A stretch of DNA of 9,496 nucleotides from Chloroflexota bacterium (GTDB lineage Bacteria > Chloroflexota > Limnocylindria > Limnocylindrales > CSP1-4): contig JACCQX010000039.1 of NCBI GenBank assembly GCA_013813905.1, positions 1 through 9,496 on the forward strand, given 5' to 3'. The notes below the pieces were generated by a model. That model did not search any database and was not told the DNA's origin. It was given only the letters and a program-made list of their open reading frames with translations. Shown one piece after another: positions 6,207-9,496 of the stretch. The position numbers and the translations under genes were made by a program. Within the stretch, counting starts at the first letter, position 1, and each line of letters opens with the position of its first letter.

Positions 6207-7040
6207 CGGTCTGGGCAGCCGATATCCGAGGCGGCACCGCTGAGCGGTCGACTGCCCACTTTCCTGGGCAACCCCGGGCCGTCGGCTTTTCACCGCCTCA
6301 ACCCACTGACCAAGCTGGTGCTGGCGACGGTCACGGCGGTGGCCGCGGTGGTCCTCGGTGGCATCGTCGGGCCGGCCGTGCTGCTGCTCATCGCCGTCGC
6401 CATCCCGGCCGCCGGCGCCGGCGTCCTTGGCCGCCTGCTGCGGACATCGCTGCTCCTCTCCCTGCCCATCGCGATCAGCGCGCTGCTCGTGAACCTGTTC
6501 TTCTTCCCGGGCGGTCGCGATGTCCTCTTCCAGATCGGACCAATCACGGCCACCCGGGAGGGCCTCGTCTTCGCCCTGGAGATCCTGGCGCGGATCCTGG
6601 CCATCTCCGGTGGCATCACGCTCTTCTACCTCACCACCTCGCCGCAGGCATTGGTGACCGATCTGGAGCGACGCGGCGTGTCGCCGCGGCTGGCGTTCGT
6701 GGCCAGCGCCTCTGTCCAGACGGTCCCGGCCATGGTCGAACGGGCGAGCACGATCGTGGCCGCCCAGCGGGCACGCGGCCTGGACACAGAGGGAGGGGTC
6801 GTGCGCCGGCTGCGCGGTCTGGTGCCCATCGTGGCTCCGGTGATCATGGGCTCCATCGCCGAGGTCGAGGAGCGCTCGATGGCGCTGGAAGCACGCGGGT
6901 TCACTCGGCCGGGGCGGCGCACGCTGCTCTGGGCCCCGGCCGATACGCCCGTCCAGCGGCTCGCCCGGTGGCTACTGATCTTCTGCCTGGCGGGCCTGAT
7001 CGTGGCGCGTTCCGCGGGCGTCCTGGGGCCGCTCCCTTGA
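6201..7040 (+). CDS. ecfT: ECF transporter transmembrane component EcfT
   Basis: Scaffold membrane protein that couples the two ATPases to the S component. It has 279 residues. The N-terminal FHRLNPLTKL leads into helices at about 38-53, 55-74, 83-102 and 124-146, and a final helix lies at 255-270. The long cytoplasmic coupling region holds both Ala-Arg-Gly motifs: AQRARGLD (Ala 191-Gly 193) and ALEARGFT (Ala 231-Gly 233), the elements known in this family to bind the grooves of the A subunits. VASASVQTVPAMVERA, ahead of the first ARG motif, is also typical. The start is GTG 6201; an in-frame TAG immediately precedes it. Twenty-one bases separate it from the first ATPase gene, so T-A-A is one operon. 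Confidence 0.93.
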   Translation: MARSGQPISEAAPLSGRLPTFLGNPGPSAFHRLNPLTKLVLATVTAVAAVVLGGIVGPAVLLLIAVAIPAAGAGVLGRLLRTSLLLSLPIAISALLVNLFFFPGGRDVLFQIGPITATREGLVFALEILARILAISGGITLFYLTTSPQALVTDLERRGVSPRLAFVASASVQTVPAMVERASTIVAAQRARGLDTEGGVVRRLRGLVPIVAPVIMGSIAEVEERSMALEARGFTRPGRRTLLWAPADTPVQRLARWLLIFCLAGLIVARSAGVLGPLP

Positions 7041-7061
7041 GCCGCCGATGCTGAACCACCC

Positions 7062-7868
7062 ATGCTGAGGCTTGAATCGGTCAGCTACCGGTATGCCGGA
7101 GCGGAGCGAGCTTCGTTGCGCGACATCGACCTGCGCCTGGAGTACGGGGAGGTGCTCGGCGTTGTCGGGGCGAGCGAGGCGGGCAAGACGACGCTCTGCC
7201 TGGTGGCCAGCGGCCTGGCGCCCAGAGCCATCCGGGGGACCCTCACCGGGCGGCTGCTGATCGACGGGATCGATGTGGCCGGACAACGCATGCATGAGCT
7301 GACCGCGCTCGTCGGTGTCTGCTTCCAGGACCCCGCGACACAGCTGTCCGGCGTGAACGCCACGGTCTTCGAGGAGGTCGCCTTCGGGCCGATGAACCTG
7401 GGTCTGCCGGTCGAGGAGGTTGTCGAGCGAACGACGGACTCGCTCGCAGCACTGCGGATCGGGCACCTGTCCGAACGCGATCCGGCCCGACTCTCGGGAG
7501 GGCAGATGCAACTGGTCGCCATCGGCGGGCTGCTGGCCATGCGCCCGGCGCACCTCGTCCTGGACGAGCCGACCGCGCAGCTCGACCCAGCCGGGACGTC
7601 CCTGGTGGCCGACGCGCTGGCCAGACTCGCATCGGGCGGCAGCTCGATCCTCATCGCCGAGCAGAAGACGGACCTGCTGGCACGCATCTGCGACCGCGTG
7701 GTGGCCTTGGATCACGGTGGCTTGAGGCTCAGTGGACAAAGCCGAGCGGTACTGGCGGACCCGAGCCTGCAGGCGCTGGGTGTAGAGGAACCTTCCATCG
7801 TGCGTCTGCGCAGGCTGGCCTCTGAGGCCGGCGAAGATCCCGCGCGGCTGGAGGAAGAAGCGCCTTGA
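7062..7868 (+). CDS. ECF transporter ATPase, first subunit (intact signature, altered Walker A and H-loop)
   Basis: Cytoplasmic ABC ATPase powering import, expected to pair with the next gene product on EcfT. It has 268 residues. Walker A is GASEAGKTT (36-44): the third consensus Gly is Glu 39, although Lys 42 and Thr 43 remain. Q-loop Gln 89 (CFQDP), intact LSGGQ (144-148), Walker B LVLDEPT (Asp 168, Glu 169). The H-loop position reads IAEQKTDLL, with Gln 201 where His is expected. Its own ATP site is therefore weakened, while its signature serves the partner's site. The ATG at 7062 has no clear Shine-Dalgarno. Its stop overlaps the next start by 4 bases (TTGA), so the two ATPases should be made in equal amounts. 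The polar C-terminal tail after residue ~240 is not conserved. Confidence 0.93.
   Translation: MLRLESVSYRYAGAERASLRDIDLRLEYGEVLGVVGASEAGKTTLCLVASGLAPRAIRGTLTGRLLIDGIDVAGQRMHELTALVGVCFQDPATQLSGVNATVFEEVAFGPMNLGLPVEEVVERTTDSLAALRIGHLSERDPARLSGGQMQLVAIGGLLAMRPAHLVLDEPTAQLDPAGTSLVADALARLASGGSSILIAEQKTDLLARICDRVVALDHGGLRLSGQSRAVLADPSLQALGVEEPSIVRLRRLASEAGEDPARLEEEAP
7850..7855 (+). promoter_or_regulatory. Ribosome binding site deciding the second ATPase start
   Basis: GGAGGA inside the end of the first ATPase gene, 9 bases before TTG 7865. It favours TTG 7865 over ATG 7880, which lacks a well-placed Shine-Dalgarno. Confidence 0.5.
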
Positions 7869-8674
7869 TCCCGCTTCGAATGGAAAGCCTGGTGCACGTC
7901 TACCGACCGAGCGCGGTCCGCGCGCTGGACGGGCTTGACCTGAGCGTCGGGCCGGGCGAGCGAGTCGCCCTGGTGGGCCAGAACGGCAGTGGCAAGACGA
8001 CGTTGGTCCGTCATCTGAATGGTCTGCTCCGGCCGACCACGGGTCGTGTGCTGGTCGATGGCGTGGACGCGGCCGGCCTGCGAGTCGCGCAGCTGGCCCG
8101 CCGCATCGGCCTGGTATTCCAGGACCCCGACCGTCAGATCTTCGCCGGCAGCGTGCGCTCAGAGGTCGAGTTCGGTCCGCGCAATCTGAGCATGTCCGAG
8201 GCGGAGCGGCTCGTGGCCGTGGAGGAGGCACTCGCGGCGGTCGATCTGGCCGGCGAGGCGGACACCAATCCCTATGACCTGGGCGCGTCGCGCCGCAAGC
8301 TGCTCGCGCTGGCGTCGGTGCTGGCGATGAGGACTCCCGTGCTGGTGCTGGATGAACCCACGACCGGGCAAGACCTGCGTGGCGTGGCACGGGTGCGAGA
8401 GGTGATCGAGTCAGCGCATGCCGCCGGACGGACGGTCATCGCGATCAGCCACGACATGCGCTTCGTAGCCGAGATGTTCGAGCGGGTCGTGGTGCTGCGC
8501 GCAGGGCGCGTCATCCTGGACGGTCAGCCGGCGGAGGTCTTCGCGAAGGACTCCTGGCCGTCTCTGGAGTCGACCTTCCTGGAAGCGCCGCTGGCGGCTC
8601 GCGTCGGCGCTCGGCTGGGCATTGGCTCGACGCCCACCGACGCATCCCTCATCGCAGCGCTGGCATCAGGGTGA
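7865..8674 (+). CDS. ECF transporter ATPase, second subunit (intact Walker A, degenerate signature)
   Basis: Second cytoplasmic ABC ATPase of the transporter, 269 residues from TTG 7865 (264 if ATG 7880 is used). Walker A is canonical, GQNGSGKTT (38-46); Q-loop Gln 86 (VFQDPDRQIF); Walker B LVLDEPT (Asp 163, Glu 164); H-loop His 196 in ISHDMRF. The ABC signature is not LSGGQ but DLGASRRKLLALA (Leu 139-Lys 145), the kind of degenerate signature seen in one subunit of heterodimeric ECF ATPases. QDPDRQIF after the Q-loop is typical of ECF/CbiO-type ATPases, which bind the EcfT coupling helices there. The start overlaps the previous stop (TTGA). It ends 23 bases from the convergent JAMM gene; no T-rich terminator is visible between. 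Confidence 0.93.
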   Translation: MIPLRMESLVHVYRPSAVRALDGLDLSVGPGERVALVGQNGSGKTTLVRHLNGLLRPTTGRVLVDGVDAAGLRVAQLARRIGLVFQDPDRQIFAGSVRSEVEFGPRNLSMSEAERLVAVEEALAAVDLAGEADTNPYDLGASRRKLLALASVLAMRTPVLVLDEPTTGQDLRGVARVREVIESAHAAGRTVIAISHDMRFVAEMFERVVVLRAGRVILDGQPAEVFAKDSWPSLESTFLEAPLAARVGARLGIGSTPTDASLIAALASG

Positions 8675-8701
8675 CTCCGTCAGCGGGCGCGACTCCGTCA
8701 G
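8673..8701. repeat. Short direct repeat, GACTCCGTCAG twice with an 18-base period
   Basis: GACTCCGTCAG occurs at 8673-8683 and 8691-8701, overlapping the stop codons of the convergent second ATPase and JAMM genes. It looks like a small tandem duplication at the gene junction; no function is evident. Confidence 0.6.
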
Positions 8702-9264
8702 TCGGCGATCCGGAGCAGGACTTCGTTGGCCTGCCCGTCGCTGAGCGTCCACGCGCGCACGTGCGGCTCCCGATCGGCCAGGGAGCAGATGAGGTAAAGG
8801 CTGTCGGCGTAGAACGCCAGGCCGAGGTCGGTCACGGACGGCTCGGCGGAGGACGCCACGTGCGAGTGGAAGATGCCCCACACGACCTCGTCGCCCTCGT
8901 CCAGGTCCAGCATGGCTCCGAGCTGCTCCTGCGGGTCCATCAGGTAGCGATACGGGGACTCCGCGGCGTTGCGCAGCGCAAGGAAGCGCGTCGCGCGGCC
9001 CCCGGACGCAACCGGGCGATCGCCCGCCAGCAGGCCGCAGGCCTCGTTCGGCCGGCAGGCCAGCGCCCAAGCCAGCAGCTCGGCGTGAAGGGAGCGCGAG
9101 ATGGCCACGCTCCGGAGGCTCGAGGCGTGGGCGGGAACCGCCGACTCGGTCTGGCCGCCAGCGCCGCTCGGACGCACCACTTCCTGCCGTCCCTCGAGCA
9201 GACGCGTGCCGGACTCGGCCGCCTCGCGCCAGGCTTCGTCGGGTGGCCGTCGCGGATCGGTCAC
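8698..9264 (-). CDS. JAMM/MPN (Mov34/PAD-1 type) zinc metalloprotease
   Basis: Predicted zinc isopeptidase of the bacterial JAB/Mec type; known relatives remove C-terminal residues from, or release, ubiquitin-like sulfur-carrier proteins such as CysO and ThiS/MoaD-like proteins. It has 188 residues. The full JAMM signature is present: Glu 74 in NEACGLLAG, then His 133-x-His 135-x7-Ser 143-x2-Asp 146 in HSHVASSAEPSVTD, and WGIFHSH is typical. The catalytic domain covers about 52-188. Residues 1-50 are a polar, probably disordered extension not usual in the family. The start is GTG 9264, overlapping the upstream stop by 4 bases (GTGA) with GGAGG (9269-9273) in front, so it is coupled to the CorC/HlyC-like gene. 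No sulfur-carrier, cysteine synthase or ThiF/MoeB gene is in the window, so its partner is unknown. Confidence 0.9.
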   Translation of the reverse strand: MTDPRRPPDEAWREAAESGTRLLEGRQEVVRPSGAGGQTESAVPAHASSLRSVAISRSLHAELLAWALACRPNEACGLLAGDRPVASGGRATRFLALRNAAESPYRYLMDPQEQLGAMLDLDEGDEVVWGIFHSHVASSAEPSVTDLGLAFYADSLYLICSLADREPHVRAWTLSDGQANEVLLRIAD

Positions 9265-9496
9265 GGATCCTCCGTCGGGTTGACGCCCGTGCCCAAGCCC
9301 GCGCCCACGCTTTCGTCCGCGGCCGGAGGCGGCACGGTGCCGACCCGCTCGATGAGGACCTCGTTGGCGCGGTTGCCGCCCACCGAGCGCACGGTCAGGT
9401 GGTGGTCGTCCAGCTCGATCCGATCATCCACCTCTGGGAAACGGCCCAACTGCTCCGTGATGAGCCCGTTGAGCGTCGCGGCACTGGTGGAGACAC
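9261..9496 (-). CDS. CorC/HlyC-type (CNNM-like hemolysin family) protein, C-terminal end only
   Basis: The minus-strand frame is open from the window edge to TGA 9261-9263 and gives about 77 C-terminal residues. It begins VSTSAATLNGLITEQLGRFP, then EVDDRIELDDHHLTVRSVGG and NRANEVLIERV. This is the transporter-associated CorC_HlyC domain: T-L-x-G-x-I at its start, LGRxPxVxD, and the final beta strands. In full-length members it follows a DUF21/CNNM membrane domain and a CBS pair, which would lie beyond the right edge; these proteins are implicated in Mg2+/Co2+ transport or homeostasis. The last ~25 residues (after IERVG) are a Pro/Ala/Gly-rich tail. The TTG at 9449 is internal and not a start. 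The stop overlaps the JAMM gene start. Confidence 0.75.
   Translation of the reverse strand, partial: VSTSAATLNGLITEQLGRFPEVDDRIELDDHHLTVRSVGGNRANEVLIERVGTVPPPAADESVGAGLGTGVNPTEDP
9269..9273 (-). promoter_or_regulatory. Ribosome binding site for the JAMM gene
   Basis: GGAGG on the minus strand, 4 bases before GTG 9264 and inside the end of the upstream gene; it supports this start and translational coupling. Confidence 0.5.

Noticed and set aside
6972..8390. 472-codon minus-strand open frame opposite EcfT and the ATPases.
   Set aside because: Arg/Pro/Gly-rich shadow frame covering three well-supported plus-strand genes.

Overview
The window is GC-rich DNA with dense coding on both strands, frequent GTG and TTG starts, and -10-like TANNNT hexamers placed only 6-7 bases before start codons (leaderless-type promoters). 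This fits a high-GC bacterium such as an actinobacterium or a GC-rich Chloroflexota lineage. The phylum is an inference; there is no rRNA or other taxonomic marker here. I see no mobile element, CRISPR array, tRNA or rRNA.

Layout. (1) 1-1358 (+): an NAD(P)-dependent aldehyde dehydrogenase lacking only its N-terminus, cut by the window edge. (2) 1473-1767 (+): a small three-helix membrane protein broken by one extra T near 1609-1610. (3) 3499-1799 (-): three genes on one strand: purE (N5-carboxyaminoimidazole ribonucleotide mutase), a small three-helix membrane protein, and a zinc-ribbon Nudix hydrolase. (4) 3500-3687: a divergent promoter region holding matching TAGCATCGG boxes facing both ways, two 17-bp palindromes over the expected -35 regions, and a perfect 11-bp inverted repeat between them. 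(5) 3688-8674 (+): a nucleoside hydrolase, then a complete energy-coupling factor (ECF) transporter: a large S component, a 366-base structured gap, EcfT, and two ATPases. (6) 9496-8698 (-): the C-terminal end of a CorC/HlyC-type (CNNM-like) protein, translationally coupled to a JAMM/MPN metalloprotease, convergent with the ECF operon.

How the parts may work together: the nucleoside hydrolase lies 47 bases before the S component and is divergent from purE across a shared control region. The simplest reading is a purine/nucleoside economy locus: an ECF importer brings in a nucleoside, nucleobase or riboside vitamin, the hydrolase splits the N-glycosidic bond, and purE represents de novo synthesis on the other side of the switch. 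The substrate is not shown by the sequence. The two ATPases are complementary degenerates: all their deviations from consensus fall in the same composite ATP site.
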